64,000 nt of DNA from VMCP01 sp964527775 (GCA_964527775.1 CAZGQS010000011.1:4456-68455), one strand, 5' to 3'. Counted from the first letter of the stretch, positions 52,971 to 62,517 are shown. Notes: generated by a model from the letters alone, not told the origin. A program made the numbers and translations.

Positions 52971-53900
52971 TTGAATTGCTCTGTCTGTCATTCCCCTAAC
53001 AATAAGCCCTACATCCAAACCGGCCCCATGATGGTGGATGGTGATAAAAGCAAGAAATATAACTTCTTGAAATGCCTCAACTGTGAGACCATTTTTTTGA
53101 AAAATCCGTTGAACGAATCTGATTTGGGTGAATTTTATCCCAGTGATTATCTTCCTTATCGTGGTGAATGGGCCTGGGGAAAATATTACCGAATGGTTCA
53201 AAAGCAAGACCTAAAACTCAATACACAACGAGTTAAACTGGTGGCTAAACACCTGTCTCTGAAAGAACATCCCCGGAAAATAAAAATATTGGATGTTGGC
53301 TGCGGTAAGCCCGATTTTCTGCATCAATTCAATCAAATGATTGATTCTGATTGCTTCGGGGTGGATTTTAAGGAGGCTCAATGGAATGATTCCAAGTACT
53401 CAAAACTACACTTGACCGAAGGTGATTGGACCCAACACAAGCCTTCAGAACAGTACGATGCTATCACCGCTTGGCACTATCTGGAACACGATTATCATCC
53501 CACCAAAACCATCGAAAAGTGCTTTGAATTGCTGAAGCCCGGCGGAGTTTTAGTCATTGAGGTGCCCATGTATCAAGGACTTTTGGCCAAAATTCAAAAA
53601 CAATATTGGCAAGGTTGGCACACCCCTCGACACATCAATTTATTCAGTTTTAAATCGTGGAATATTCTTTTTCCTAGCTCTGATTGGACCATTTTAGATC
53701 ATTACAAGTACGGCACACTTGACCCGTTTATTCTTTGGTGGCTCGGCAGAGCTGAAAAGAAAAATCTCCCTTGGAAAGCCGATTTTGAGGGTCGATTTTT
53801 GGGTTTGGCGCTCTTGAAAGGGCTCACATGGCCGTTTTTTGCCCTTGAGAAGGTGCTTCCTTTAGGAATTCAAACCGTTGTAGTTCAAAAATGCAAGTAA
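52971..53900 (+). CDS. Class I SAM-dependent methyltransferase with N-terminal zinc ribbon
   Basis: 309 residues from TTG 52971; no closer ATG keeps the first Cys pair. Zinc ribbon Cys3-x2-Cys6 and Cys35-x2-Cys38; SAM motif I ILDVGCGKPD (106-115), then AWHYLEHDYHP and LLKPGGVLVIEVP. This layout (ribbon plus methyltransferase) is often found with sugar or surface glycan genes. Overlaps the next gene by 10 bp, so the pair is co-translated. Confidence 0.86.
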   Translation: MNCSVCHSPNNKPYIQTGPMMVDGDKSKKYNFLKCLNCETIFLKNPLNESDLGEFYPSDYLPYRGEWAWGKYYRMVQKQDLKLNTQRVKLVAKHLSLKEHPRKIKILDVGCGKPDFLHQFNQMIDSDCFGVDFKEAQWNDSKYSKLHLTEGDWTQHKPSEQYDAITAWHYLEHDYHPTKTIEKCFELLKPGGVLVIEVPMYQGLLAKIQKQYWQGWHTPRHINLFSFKSWNILFPSSDWTILDHYKYGTLDPFILWWLGRAEKKNLPWKADFEGRFLGLALLKGLTWPFFALEKVLPLGIQTVVVQKCK

Positions 53901-54559
53901 CCACGGTCATACTGTTCGATTTGAAAGGCAGCTTCAATCAATTTTGGGGATTCGCACAAGTTCCTTTGGCGGGATTTTTAACCCGTAAAATTCCTGGACT
54001 CACCTTTTTTAAATCGATGGGGTCTGGAAGTGCAGGTGGCTTCGGGGCGTGGCCCAGTTTTAGCAAATATGCTTGGTTGATGGTTTGGGAAGATCAATCT
54101 CAGGCGGATGCATTTTTTGCGAAAAATACCTATTTCAAGAACTACCAAAAGCGCTGTTCAAGCACCCAGGTTTTGTATCTCCGAAACATCATGTCGCACG
54201 GAAAATGGTCTGGGGTAAATCCATTTTTGGCTAATGGAAGTCCTTCGGAGGACGCTAAAGTAGTGGTTCTCACCAGGGCGCGCATCAGGTTTTATAAACT
54301 TTGGGATTTCTGGCAAAAAGTGGGAACTACAGCCAAAGATTTGTACCAATTCGATGAGTTGGAGTTCGCCATTGGGGTGGGGGAATTGCCCTTGATTCAG
54401 CAGGCTACGGTCAGCATTTGGACCAACATGGATGCCGTGAAACGCTATGCCTACCAGCACGAAGCCCACAAAAATGTGATTCAACTGACCCGCAAAAACA
54501 ATTGGTACAGCGAAGAGTTGTTTGCCCGATTTTACCTTGAAAGAAAAGAAGCATTATGA
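53891..54559 (+). CDS. CrtA/spheroidene monooxygenase-like protein
   Basis: 222 residues. End motif ATVSIWTNMDAVKRYAYQHEAHKNVIQLTRKNNWYSEELFARF is typical of the spheroidene monooxygenase (CrtA) family, with the His/Trp pattern near the end. In phototrophs CrtA hydroxylates carotenoids using haem; in Bacteroidota the role is not known, and no carotenoid gene is in the window. Its stop overlaps the start of the DUF2071 remnant (ATGA). Confidence 0.82.
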   Translation: MQVTTVILFDLKGSFNQFWGFAQVPLAGFLTRKIPGLTFFKSMGSGSAGGFGAWPSFSKYAWLMVWEDQSQADAFFAKNTYFKNYQKRCSSTQVLYLRNIMSHGKWSGVNPFLANGSPSEDAKVVVLTRARIRFYKLWDFWQKVGTTAKDLYQFDELEFAIGVGELPLIQQATVSIWTNMDAVKRYAYQHEAHKNVIQLTRKNNWYSEELFARFYLERKEAL

Positions 54560-54645
54560 AAACCTTCCTCACCGCCCGATGGGAAAATCTCATCATGGCC
54601 GATGGCTCTTCCATCAGCGTTGACTGGAAGCGGAAGCGGTTGTAG
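54556..54645 (+). pseudogene. Truncated DUF2071 (YqjF-like) remnant
   Basis: A 29-residue frame MKTFLTARWENLIMA followed by an unrelated tail ending in TAG. The first 15 residues match the very conserved start of DUF2071 proteins (FLTAxWxNLIMxNY). It begins with an ATGA overlap after CrtA-like, as a real gene would, but ends after 30 codons with no further DUF2071 sequence before the Fic gene. I read it as the stump of a deleted gene. Confidence 0.6.
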
Positions 54646-54657
54646 AAAGAGTACTTA

Positions 54658-55761
54658 TTAAATAGGGATCTTCATTTCATACCGAGCGTTTCTACCGCCG
54701 TGTTCCGTTTTTCGCAATACGCCTTTTTCTATTAGATCTTGGATATCTCTCAATGCTGTATCTGGTGAACATTTGCCCATTTTTGCCCATTTGGATGTAT
54801 TTAATGCTCCGTCAAAGTCATCTAACAGTTTCTCCAAGATCTTTTTTTGTCTGTCGTTAAAAATGGTTCCAGTATGCCTGATCCAAAAAAGCTGTTTGGA
54901 AATGATTTTTTCCAATAGTTTTTCCGAATGTTCAATGGAATTTAACAAGCAATTCAGGAACCACTCAATCCAAGGGGTAATATCTAAGGTGCTTTTTTGG
55001 GTTTTCTCTAAAATGTCATAATAGGAATTACGTTCTTTTCGAATTTGGGACGACATGCTGTAAAATCTGAATGACTGTCCATCAGAACGGGCCAACAATA
55101 AATCGCTCAAAGCTCTTGAAATTCTACCGTTACCATCTTCGAACGGATGTATGGTAACAAACCATAGGTGAGCAATAGCCGACATGAGCACAGGGTCTGT
55201 TTGCTTTTCGAGGTTGAACCAATCAATGAAAAGCCTCATTTCTTGGTCAATGCTGGGTGCTGGTGGTGCTTGAAAATGTATCTTCTCCTTTCCAAGTGCT
55301 CCTGAAACCACTTGCATGGGTCCGGTTGAATCATCGCGCCAATTGCCCGAAATAATTTTATACAATCCACTTTGTCCTGTTGGAAATAAAGCCGCATGCC
55401 ATGATAGAAGACGTTCTGTGGTCAGTTCTTGATCAAAATTTTTAGTAGCATCTATCATTACATCAACAATACCGTCTACATGCCTTTCAGAGTATACCAA
55501 TCCAGGGATTTCCAATCCCAATCGCCGTGCAATAGATGATCTTACTTGATCCTTATTGAGGATTTCTCCCTCAATTTCGCTGGTTTTCAGAACCTCCTGT
55601 GTGAGTATTTCGAGATTAGCTTCATTTCGAATATCAAAGCCCAAGGTGCTCATCTTTCCAATCAGCTGCCCTTGCTTATTTCTAACAATGGCTAATAGCG
55701 GAAGTAATGGTTCACTGTTCCATTGAAATGTGGGCCAATTTAACTGATTGTAGATGTACAT
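54658..55761 (-). CDS. Fic-family AMPylase-like protein
   Basis: 367 residues from ATG 55761, which follows the leader palindrome directly. N-terminal DUF4172-like domain with the inhibitory helix motif TSEIEGE (about 60-66, T-x3-E-G); catalytic HPFEDGNGRISR (His205 to Arg216), complete for AMP or related transfer; C-terminal winged helix (about 310-367, LLDDFDGALNTSKWAKMGKCSPDTALRDIQDLIEKGVL). Class II Fic (inhibitory helix in the same chain). The wHTH tail suggests DNA binding, possibly to its own promoter palindrome. Target unknown. Confidence 0.92.
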   Translation of the reverse strand: MYIYNQLNWPTFQWNSEPLLPLLAIVRNKQGQLIGKMSTLGFDIRNEANLEILTQEVLKTSEIEGEILNKDQVRSSIARRLGLEIPGLVYSERHVDGIVDVMIDATKNFDQELTTERLLSWHAALFPTGQSGLYKIISGNWRDDSTGPMQVVSGALGKEKIHFQAPPAPSIDQEMRLFIDWFNLEKQTDPVLMSAIAHLWFVTIHPFEDGNGRISRALSDLLLARSDGQSFRFYSMSSQIRKERNSYYDILEKTQKSTLDITPWIEWFLNCLLNSIEHSEKLLEKIISKQLFWIRHTGTIFNDRQKKILEKLLDDFDGALNTSKWAKMGKCSPDTALRDIQDLIEKGVLRKTEHGGRNARYEMKIPI

Positions 55762-55762
55762 G

Positions 55763-55848
55763 GCTGATTCTCCGCAAATTATGCGGTGAATATAGCAATT
55801 ATTCACCGCATGTGAAAATATTTACCGCAAATAATGCGGAGAATCAGC
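55763..55848 (-). promoter_or_regulatory. 86-bp nested palindrome in the fic leader
   Basis: Two 31-bp arms (55763-55793 and 55818-55848) are inverted copies with about four or five mismatches. Within each arm is a smaller dyad CCGCA-N5-TGCGG, and the middle has TTCAC-CGCAT-GTGAA (55802-55816). The outer arm ends 1 bp from the fic ATG. It could be a multi-site operator for a palindrome-reading regulator, perhaps the Fic C-terminal wHTH itself, or an RNA hairpin that hides the start. Confidence 0.8.
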
Positions 55849-55868
55849 AAAAATTCCCAAAAAATGCA

Positions 55869-56252
55869 TTAAATGCAAGTTTTGGGAATTCCAGCCGTCA
55901 GCCGCTGCACCAGCATGTTTACCATGCGCCGGGAGAGTTCGCTCTTGTGTCGCGCAAAAAAGTCAATCTCTTCCACGCTCATCAGTCCCAAAATCATGCC
56001 CATCAACACATTTCGAAGCACCAATTCTTTCTGCAACTTCACCCTCACGAAGTTTTCCAAGTCTTTTTCTAGCGGGGGATATTTGGCTCCGCTGCTTTGG
56101 GACATAAAATACCTGAGCAACGCCGTGTGCTGAAATTTCAAAATGGGCCTTAAGCACGCATTCTGAAATTGCTCCAACTCCAACGAGCTCCGCTCAACAT
56201 CTAGTGGAATTTCCATTTCGCTGCGCAGCGCAAATAATCGTTCAGTTCTCAT
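55869..56252 (-). CDS. Conserved small helical protein of unknown function
   Basis: 127 residues, mostly helical, no signal: VERSSLELEQFQNACLRPILKFQHTALLRYFMSQ, then LEKDLENFVRVKLQKELVLRNVLMGMILGLMSVEEIDFFARHKSELSRRMVNMLVQRL. I recall the phrase FQN.xLRPILKFQ from a family of unknown role in Bacteroidota. Precedes fic in the same direction, but the large palindrome lies between. Confidence 0.65.
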   Translation of the reverse strand: MRTERLFALRSEMEIPLDVERSSLELEQFQNACLRPILKFQHTALLRYFMSQSSGAKYPPLEKDLENFVRVKLQKELVLRNVLMGMILGLMSVEEIDFFARHKSELSRRMVNMLVQRLTAGIPKTCI

Positions 56253-56351
56253 GATGGGAGGGTAAAGTTACGGAAGCCGATGGAATGAAATTCAACTGAT
56301 GTTGATTTGGGGCATTAGATGTTATACATTTGGGAAATAATATTTCAAAAA

Positions 56352-57803
56352 ATGGGAAGCTCCTTGCAATTGGGTATAGCAAAAATTGGAGATTTATTGC
56401 GGTATAACAAAATCACCTATGTTCATAATGGCAAAGAAATTAATTGTATTTCATTGACCATACCTAATTATCAAAGACCTTACAAGTGGACATCCAAGAA
56501 CGCCATTCAACTGTTGGATGATATTATTGAGGCGAAAAACCAGAATAAAGAAACCTATAGGGTGGGAACTTTGATTTTGCACAAAGACTCGGGTAAATAT
56601 AATATTGTTGATGGGCAACAACGCACCATTACTTTTTCTCTCTTGATGAAGGCTTTGGGAGAAAGCGAGATTGATTTTTTAAATCAGTCAATGACCAACA
56701 ATCCTTACAATCAACGCAACATCCCCAATAATTATTTGTCCCTTGAAAGAAGGATCCAAAACATGGCCGATGAGAGAGATAAGAAAGAGTTGAAAGATTA
56801 TGTTGAGAATAACTGTGAACTAATCACGGTCATAACTGATAGCATTTCAGACGCGTTTCAGTTTTTTGATTCTCAGAATGCACGAGGTAAAAAGTTGTAT
56901 CCTCACGATTTACTTAAGGCATATCATTTGAGAGAAATGGCAGATTTGGATATTTCAGAAACCGAGCGGATTGTGAAAGAATGGGAAGATTTACCCCAAC
57001 AAGAGCTTGCATTGCTCTTCAGTGATTATTTATACAGAGTAAAGGAGTGGACCAAGGGCAATTGGGCATGGGAATTGACAGAGCAAAACATCCATAAATT
57101 CAAAGGAATTACCCGTAAAGACAATCACCCGTTTGCTCAGTATTTTAAGGGAGCTTTCTCCTTTGCCGAATCAATGAATCGCTCTGCAATGCCATTCGTT
57201 TCTGGTACGCGCAATTTGAAACCTTTTCAACTGGATACGCCTATTATTGCTGGAAAACCCTTTTTTGAATTTGCAAAACACTATTTTGAAATTCTCAGGG
57301 ATATAAAAAATAACGATAAATATGAGGGTTACTTCATCAATGGAAATGAAATCGTTAAAACCCTTGACCTTAGAACCTACAAAAATGGTGTAGGAAATAG
57401 AATTACGCGATTGCTTTTTGATACCACAATATTGCTTTATGTAGATCGGTTTTGCCCAGAAAAGCCGTCTAAAGCAGACTTAGAAATGTTGGAACAGTTT
57501 GTGGTTTGCGCTTTTGTGTGGTCATACTCCCTCAGGGCGCAATACAAGAACTTAGGTTGGCATTCTGCTCAAAATTACATTATGGGGAAAAGTGAAGTTT
57601 TAAATTCATTCAATTTGTATAAAACCATTGCCGACTCAGATTCTCCGCTGTCTCTGTTTGGGACACTATCTGAGAAATTGATTTCCCTGCCTATGGACAA
57701 AATAGAAGCTAAAAAAGACAATATAGATGCAACGAACGATGATCAAATACATCTAAATTATTTGCATTTTTTCAAAGCCCATAAATTTCTGGATCTAATA
57801 TGA
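56352..57803 (+). CDS. DUF262-domain protein (GmrS/RloF-like), first of a pair
   Basis: 483 residues from ATG 56352. ParB-like DUF262 motifs: IPNYQRPYKW (37-46), IVDGQQR (85-91), and FFDSQNARGKKLYPHDLLK (171-189). These bind and use NTP in GmrSD/SspE-like systems. No DUF1524 HNH motif was found at its end, so it lacks the nuclease half. The next gene starts with a 4-bp overlap and has both halves. Two-gene DUF262 units of this kind look like phage-defence modules. Confidence 0.88.
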   Translation: MGSSLQLGIAKIGDLLRYNKITYVHNGKEINCISLTIPNYQRPYKWTSKNAIQLLDDIIEAKNQNKETYRVGTLILHKDSGKYNIVDGQQRTITFSLLMKALGESEIDFLNQSMTNNPYNQRNIPNNYLSLERRIQNMADERDKKELKDYVENNCELITVITDSISDAFQFFDSQNARGKKLYPHDLLKAYHLREMADLDISETERIVKEWEDLPQQELALLFSDYLYRVKEWTKGNWAWELTEQNIHKFKGITRKDNHPFAQYFKGAFSFAESMNRSAMPFVSGTRNLKPFQLDTPIIAGKPFFEFAKHYFEILRDIKNNDKYEGYFINGNEIVKTLDLRTYKNGVGNRITRLLFDTTILLYVDRFCPEKPSKADLEMLEQFVVCAFVWSYSLRAQYKNLGWHSAQNYIMGKSEVLNSFNLYKTIADSDSPLSLFGTLSEKLISLPMDKIEAKKDNIDATNDDQIHLNYLHFFKAHKFLDLI

Positions 57804-59809
57804 GCATTAAGTCATTGCCCTTAAAAGAACTTTCCATTGCAGAATTATACAACGGTAACAAGGTTACTTATGAAGTTCCTATTTACCAAAGAAATTATGC
57901 CTGGGAAAAAGATGAAATATTTACCTTAATTCAGGATGTATATGATTCAATGCTCAAAAACAATTCAACCTATTACATAGGAACTTTGGTGACCTACCAT
58001 AAGGGTGATCAAGTATTTGAAGTTATTGACGGGCAGCAAAGGTTAACCACCACGAACCTGATTTTGGGGGCTCTGAATATCAAGATTCAGAATAAATTGA
58101 CGTATAGGGCAAGAAAAAAAGCAAATGATACCATTCTTAGCATTCCCCATTTTCAAGTAGATGAAACCGAGGCTGGGATTTTTAGAGGATTCCGCTTCGC
58201 TCTCGAATCAATTCAAGAAATCGTGCCAATAGAACAGCTGGATGGTTTTACAAAGTATTTCCAAAATAAGGTTCACATCATACACTATCAAGTTCCAAAA
58301 GATGTTGATCTCAATCACTATTTCGAAATAATGAACTCGAGAGGGGAGCAATTGGAAAAGCATGAAATCATCAAGGCGCGTTTGATTGAAAAACTCAATG
58401 ATTCTGACAAAAACAAATTCAGTCATTTATGGGAAAGTTGCTCTGAGATGGGCATTTATATTCAACAGAAGATTCAAGATGTACGGATCTTTGGAAATCA
58501 TTTGAATGAGTTTATCTTAACTTCTTTTGATGAATTTCCTAATACAGATTCTAGCCTGGATCAAGCTTCTATTTTGGAGTTGATTGAATTCAGAGGAAAA
58601 CAAGATATTCAGCATGAAAAAGAAAAAGATGATTCTTTCCAAGCCATCATTGATTTTTCAAATTTTTTACTGATAGTTTTGAAAATTACGCGTCTTGACG
58701 AACTCAATTTTGATCCAACGAATTTTAATCTAGATGACAAAGATCTCATTCATGAATTTGATAAAATCAAGGATTCGGTAAACGAGGATTTTGTGAAGAA
58801 ATTTGCTTTTAATTTGTTGCAGGCAAAGTTTTTATTGGATAATTTCATGGCACACCACTCCAATGAGGAAGATACCATGGAAAATAATCCTTGGAAGCTT
58901 CAAACTTGGTATAAAGATGATAAACAGAAGTACTTACGAAACTTAAGTAATAATGACCTCAAGGTTCAACAAAAGTTGGTTCAATTGCTCTCCATGTTTG
59001 AGGTGTCTTTCACTGCTCGACAGCGAAAAAACTATTTGTTGTATTGTTTGCTGTATCTCTTTGTAAATAAGACCGAAAATGGTTGGGATGTTCAAGATTA
59101 CAGTGTCTTTGTTTCAAATTTGGCAGATAAATTTTTGAGGGATGTTTATTTGGTGGAAGACAACTTGAGTGAAATCAACGTGCCCAAGCCAGGTAGTTTT
59201 GATGCAGCCATATTGAATGGAAATCAAATTGATACGAACATTCACAACATCCATTTTAACTTCTCATCAATTTATGGTGATGGCAATATTGAGTCGAAAG
59301 GTATTTCCTTGTATATTTTTAACTATTTAGACTTTAAAATTTGGGAGAAATATGCAAACGAGTTGGAAGGAGAAAAGACCGTAAAAGGCAGCCCCAATCG
59401 AATCCATTTTTTTGAAACATTAGGATGCAGTGATTTTGATTTGAAAGTGCTCGAGCAATTTTACTTTTCTCGAACCCGCCGAAGTCTGGAACATTTTTAT
59501 CCGCAAGCAAATGCAACCGGTGAAAACGGCACTTTAAACCAAGCTCAAATAAATTGTTTCGGGAACTACGCAATGATCGGTAGTGATGCCAATAGTTCTG
59601 GCTCTAATTGGAGCCCTAAAGCCAAATTAGATCATTATTTAGATTCATCAGGTAAAATCAAACAAGTAAGTGTGGCATCCCTAAAATTCATGATCATGAT
59701 GCAGCGTTGCAAAGACAATAGTTTAAAAACAGAATCTGGACAAGAATGGAACTTTGACGATATTACAAACCACCAAAATAGGATGTTGGGGTTGATGATA
59801 GGAAGTTGA
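57800..59809 (+). CDS. DUF262-DUF1524 (GmrSD-type) nuclease, second of a pair
   Basis: 669 residues. DUF262 part: VPIYQRNYAW (26-35), VIDGQQRLTT (75-84), FEIMNSRGEQLEKHEIIKARLI (about 176-197). C-terminal HNH-like DUF1524 part: RSLEHFYPQ with His565, then CFGNYAMIGSDANSSGSNWSPKAKL. GmrSD proteins cut modified (for example glucosylated hydroxymethyl-C) phage DNA using NTP. Overlaps the first DUF262 gene by 4 bp. Confidence 0.9.
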   Translation: MSIKSLPLKELSIAELYNGNKVTYEVPIYQRNYAWEKDEIFTLIQDVYDSMLKNNSTYYIGTLVTYHKGDQVFEVIDGQQRLTTTNLILGALNIKIQNKLTYRARKKANDTILSIPHFQVDETEAGIFRGFRFALESIQEIVPIEQLDGFTKYFQNKVHIIHYQVPKDVDLNHYFEIMNSRGEQLEKHEIIKARLIEKLNDSDKNKFSHLWESCSEMGIYIQQKIQDVRIFGNHLNEFILTSFDEFPNTDSSLDQASILELIEFRGKQDIQHEKEKDDSFQAIIDFSNFLLIVLKITRLDELNFDPTNFNLDDKDLIHEFDKIKDSVNEDFVKKFAFNLLQAKFLLDNFMAHHSNEEDTMENNPWKLQTWYKDDKQKYLRNLSNNDLKVQQKLVQLLSMFEVSFTARQRKNYLLYCLLYLFVNKTENGWDVQDYSVFVSNLADKFLRDVYLVEDNLSEINVPKPGSFDAAILNGNQIDTNIHNIHFNFSSIYGDGNIESKGISLYIFNYLDFKIWEKYANELEGEKTVKGSPNRIHFFETLGCSDFDLKVLEQFYFSRTRRSLEHFYPQANATGENGTLNQAQINCFGNYAMIGSDANSSGSNWSPKAKLDHYLDSSGKIKQVSVASLKFMIMMQRCKDNSLKTESGQEWNFDDITNHQNRMLGLMIGS

Positions 59810-59855
59810 TAGTGTTAGAGTTTATTCTTCAATTGCCTCATTTAGATGAGGAATT

Positions 59856-60251
59856 TTAATTTGTATAGTAAAATACGTAAATTTTGTATTCATCATTGTA
59901 TGTCAAGTTGATTTTCATGATTCCTCCACCGTCTAAATAGGCTTTCCAGGAGGTTTCAGAAACAACCACATATTTCTTATTGTAAATTTCTACTTGAGCA
60001 TTCAGAGAAGGCATGTCTTCTGGGATTTGTAAGCACATATAGGTGATGTTTTCATCGTTGAAATAGTAAATGAATGTTCCTAATGGCATTTTAACTTGTG
60101 CATATTTTCCTCCTGAATTCGTGTAATCAATATCAAATTCTTTATCAGGATATCTCTCCCGTATTTCTTTTAAAGTTGAGCCAAGATGTGCTTGAGCTTT
60201 ACCCCAAATAGGCATCAATAAAAAAACCAGATAAAATATTTTTTTGAACAT
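59856..60251 (-). CDS. Small exported protein of unknown function
   Basis: 131 residues. Signal peptide ends GKAQ (about 20). Starts HLGSTLKEIRERYPDKEF and is beta-rich and aromatic (FIYYFNDENITYMCLQIP, YKIYVFYYTN). No family recognised. It converges with the DUF262 pair. Confidence 0.7.
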   Translation of the reverse strand: MFKKIFYLVFLLMPIWGKAQAHLGSTLKEIRERYPDKEFDIDYTNSGGKYAQVKMPLGTFIYYFNDENITYMCLQIPEDMPSLNAQVEIYNKKYVVVSETSWKAYLDGGGIMKINLTYNDEYKIYVFYYTN

Positions 60252-60368
60252 AATAGATTGTAGAAAATTCCTTCAGCAATTTAATAAAGGAATTTATTAT
60301 TGCAAAATTGGACCCCACATATCTTAATTATCTCTATCTTCACTGTTATTCAATTTCACACTTATCTG

Positions 60369-61643
60369 ATGGAAATACTGCTTTATTTAAATTTAGGATT
60401 GGGCGTTTTGGGGATTTTTTTGATGTTGGCCCTCCGGGGGAAGGGGACTAGCGATCTGCCTGAACTTCGACAGAAAGTCATTGAACTTCAGAATAGTCTC
60501 GCCAAAATTGAGGGCAATCTGAAGGAGGACTTTAGAATGAACCGAGAAGAAAATGCGTCCCTCGGAAAAACCAACCGGGAAGAGCTGAATAAGGCAATTG
60601 CCGATTTTCGACGGGAAATTTTGGGTGCGGTTCAAAGTATGACCCATCAAAACAATGGGGCCCTTGATAAGTTGAACCAGACCCTTGAGAAAAACGTGGG
60701 CAGCTTGATTGAGAAAAATGAAGCCAAACTTGATCTCATTCGGTCTGCGGTGGAAGAAAAATTGGAGAAAACCCTCAGCGAACGCTTGGGACAAAGTTTC
60801 GAGACCGTAGGAAAGCAACTTATTGAGGTTCAGCGCGGTCTCGGAGAAATGCAAACCATTGCTCAGGACGTGGGCGGTCTGAAAAAGGTGCTGAGCAACG
60901 TGAAACTAAGGGGTGGGGTAGGTGAGGTTCAGCTGGCCATGCTTCTCGAGCAAATTCTGGCTCCATCGCAATATGATGCCAACGTAAAAACCAAATTGGG
61001 CAGTTCCGAGCCGGTAGAATTTGCCATCAAACTACCTGGAAAAAGCGAAGACGAAAGTAGTTTTGTTTACCTGCCCATAGATGCGAAATTTCCGAAAGAT
61101 ACATACGAACATCTGCTGACAGCCTATGAAAATGCCATTCCTGAAGAAATTGAAGCGGCTTCCAAAAACTTGGAAAGCACCATCAAAAAGATGGCAAAAG
61201 ACATCCGCGATAAATACGTGGATCCACCAAATACCACCGACTTTGCTATCCTGTTTTTGCCCTTCGAAAGCATTTATGCTGAAGTGATTAGGCGCAGTGC
61301 GCTGGTAGATCAACTCCGTGATGAGTTCAAAATAACGGTTGCCGGTCCCACCACCTTAGTAGCGATTTTGAACAGTTTGCAAATGGGCTTCCGCACGCTC
61401 GCACTCCAAAAACGAAGCAGCGAAGTGTGGCAAGTACTGGGCGCCGTAAAGTCGGAATTCGAAAAGTTCGGCGGCCTGCTCGAAAAGGCGCAAAAGAACA
61501 TCCAAACTGGCCTCGGCCAACTAGACGACGTGGTGGGCAAGCGCACAAACGCTATCAATCGCAGGCTCAAAGACGTACAATCATTGCCGCTCGCTGAACC
61601 CAATAACGTATTTGAAGAGGTTTTACCCGATGATGAGGTATGA
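60369..61643 (+). CDS. rmuC: DNA recombination protein RmuC
   Basis: 424 residues from ATG 60369; an earlier TTG-started frame lacks support. N-terminal membrane anchor (3-20), coiled coil (about 28-175), then the RmuC domain with LRGGVGEVQLAMLLEQIL, PIDAKFP, DFAILFLPFESIYAE and VAGPTTLVAILNSLQMGFRTLALQK. Thought to limit inversions and act as a nuclease. Its stop TGA is at the start of heptad array 9. Noticeably richer in G+C than the genes beside it. Confidence 0.93.
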   Translation: MEILLYLNLGLGVLGIFLMLALRGKGTSDLPELRQKVIELQNSLAKIEGNLKEDFRMNREENASLGKTNREELNKAIADFRREILGAVQSMTHQNNGALDKLNQTLEKNVGSLIEKNEAKLDLIRSAVEEKLEKTLSERLGQSFETVGKQLIEVQRGLGEMQTIAQDVGGLKKVLSNVKLRGGVGEVQLAMLLEQILAPSQYDANVKTKLGSSEPVEFAIKLPGKSEDESSFVYLPIDAKFPKDTYEHLLTAYENAIPEEIEAASKNLESTIKKMAKDIRDKYVDPPNTTDFAILFLPFESIYAEVIRRSALVDQLRDEFKITVAGPTTLVAILNSLQMGFRTLALQKRSSEVWQVLGAVKSEFEKFGGLLEKAQKNIQTGLGQLDDVVGKRTNAINRRLKDVQSLPLAEPNNVFEEVLPDDEV

Positions 61644-61867
<224 letters not shown>

Positions 61868-61923
61868 TCCAAAACGCAAAAGGCACGATTAAATTCTAAT
61901 TGATGTTGATATAAAAAATTGGG

Positions 61924-61931
61924 TAGATTTG
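61924..61931 (+). promoter_or_regulatory. -7 element TAGATTTG
   Basis: Fits TAnnTTTG and lies 4 bp before GTG 61936, which would make the zeta-toxin transcript nearly leaderless. Confidence 0.45.
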
Positions 61932-61935
61932 TATT

Positions 61936-62517
61936 GTGGTTGATAAAAATCTTTATGTAATAGCGGGTTGCAATGGGGCTGGAAAAACAACGGCTTCATT
62001 TACAATTTTACCCGAAATAATACATTGTAAAGAATTTGTCAATGCCGATGAAATCGCAAAAGGATTATCTCCATTTCAACCGGAAAAAGTTGCATTTGAA
62101 TCAGGTCGCATCATGTTACATCGAATAGATGAACTCCTACAAAATGGAGAAAGTTTCGCTTTTGAAACTACTTTATCAACAAGAAGCTATAAAGGTAAAC
62201 TACTAAAAGCTAAAGAAAATGGATACACCGTGACATTGCTTTTTTTCTGGTTGAAAAATATAGAATTAGCCAAAGAAAGAGTAAATGTGCGAGTTTCTGA
62301 AGGTGGGCATAATATTCCGTCAGACGTAATTGCGAGGAGATACAAAACGGGTTTGAGAAATTTATTTGAAATTTATCTCGATGTTGTTGATGGAGCTCTT
62401 ATTTTTGATAATTCAGAAGGAAAACACGAGCTTTTAGCGATAAAAACCTATTTACGTGATATCGATGTGCTAGATAGTGTTAAATTTGAAGAACTTAAAT
62501 CTTATGAAAACCGTTGA
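61936..62517 (+). CDS. Zeta-toxin-like P-loop kinase
   Basis: 193 residues from GTG 61936. Walker A GCNGAGKTT (11-19), NADEIAKGLSPF (about 36-47) and FAFETTLSTRSY (about 74-85) match zeta toxins and related AAA_33 kinases; zeta toxins phosphorylate UDP-GlcNAc. Low in G+C compared with rmuC. Its end overlaps a small 49-residue frame by 14 bp. The pair has a heptad array on each side. Confidence 0.85.
   Translation: MVDKNLYVIAGCNGAGKTTASFTILPEIIHCKEFVNADEIAKGLSPFQPEKVAFESGRIMLHRIDELLQNGESFAFETTLSTRSYKGKLLKAKENGYTVTLLFFWLKNIELAKERVNVRVSEGGHNIPSDVIARRYKTGLRNLFEIYLDVVDGALIFDNSEGKHELLAIKTYLRDIDVLDSVKFEELKSYENR

Noticed and set aside
55707..56133. Plus-strand frames opposite the fic leader and the small helical gene
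   Set aside because: One frame runs across the palindrome and both are Ser/His/Phe-rich shadow frames; the minus-strand frame has helical protein character and a family-like motif.
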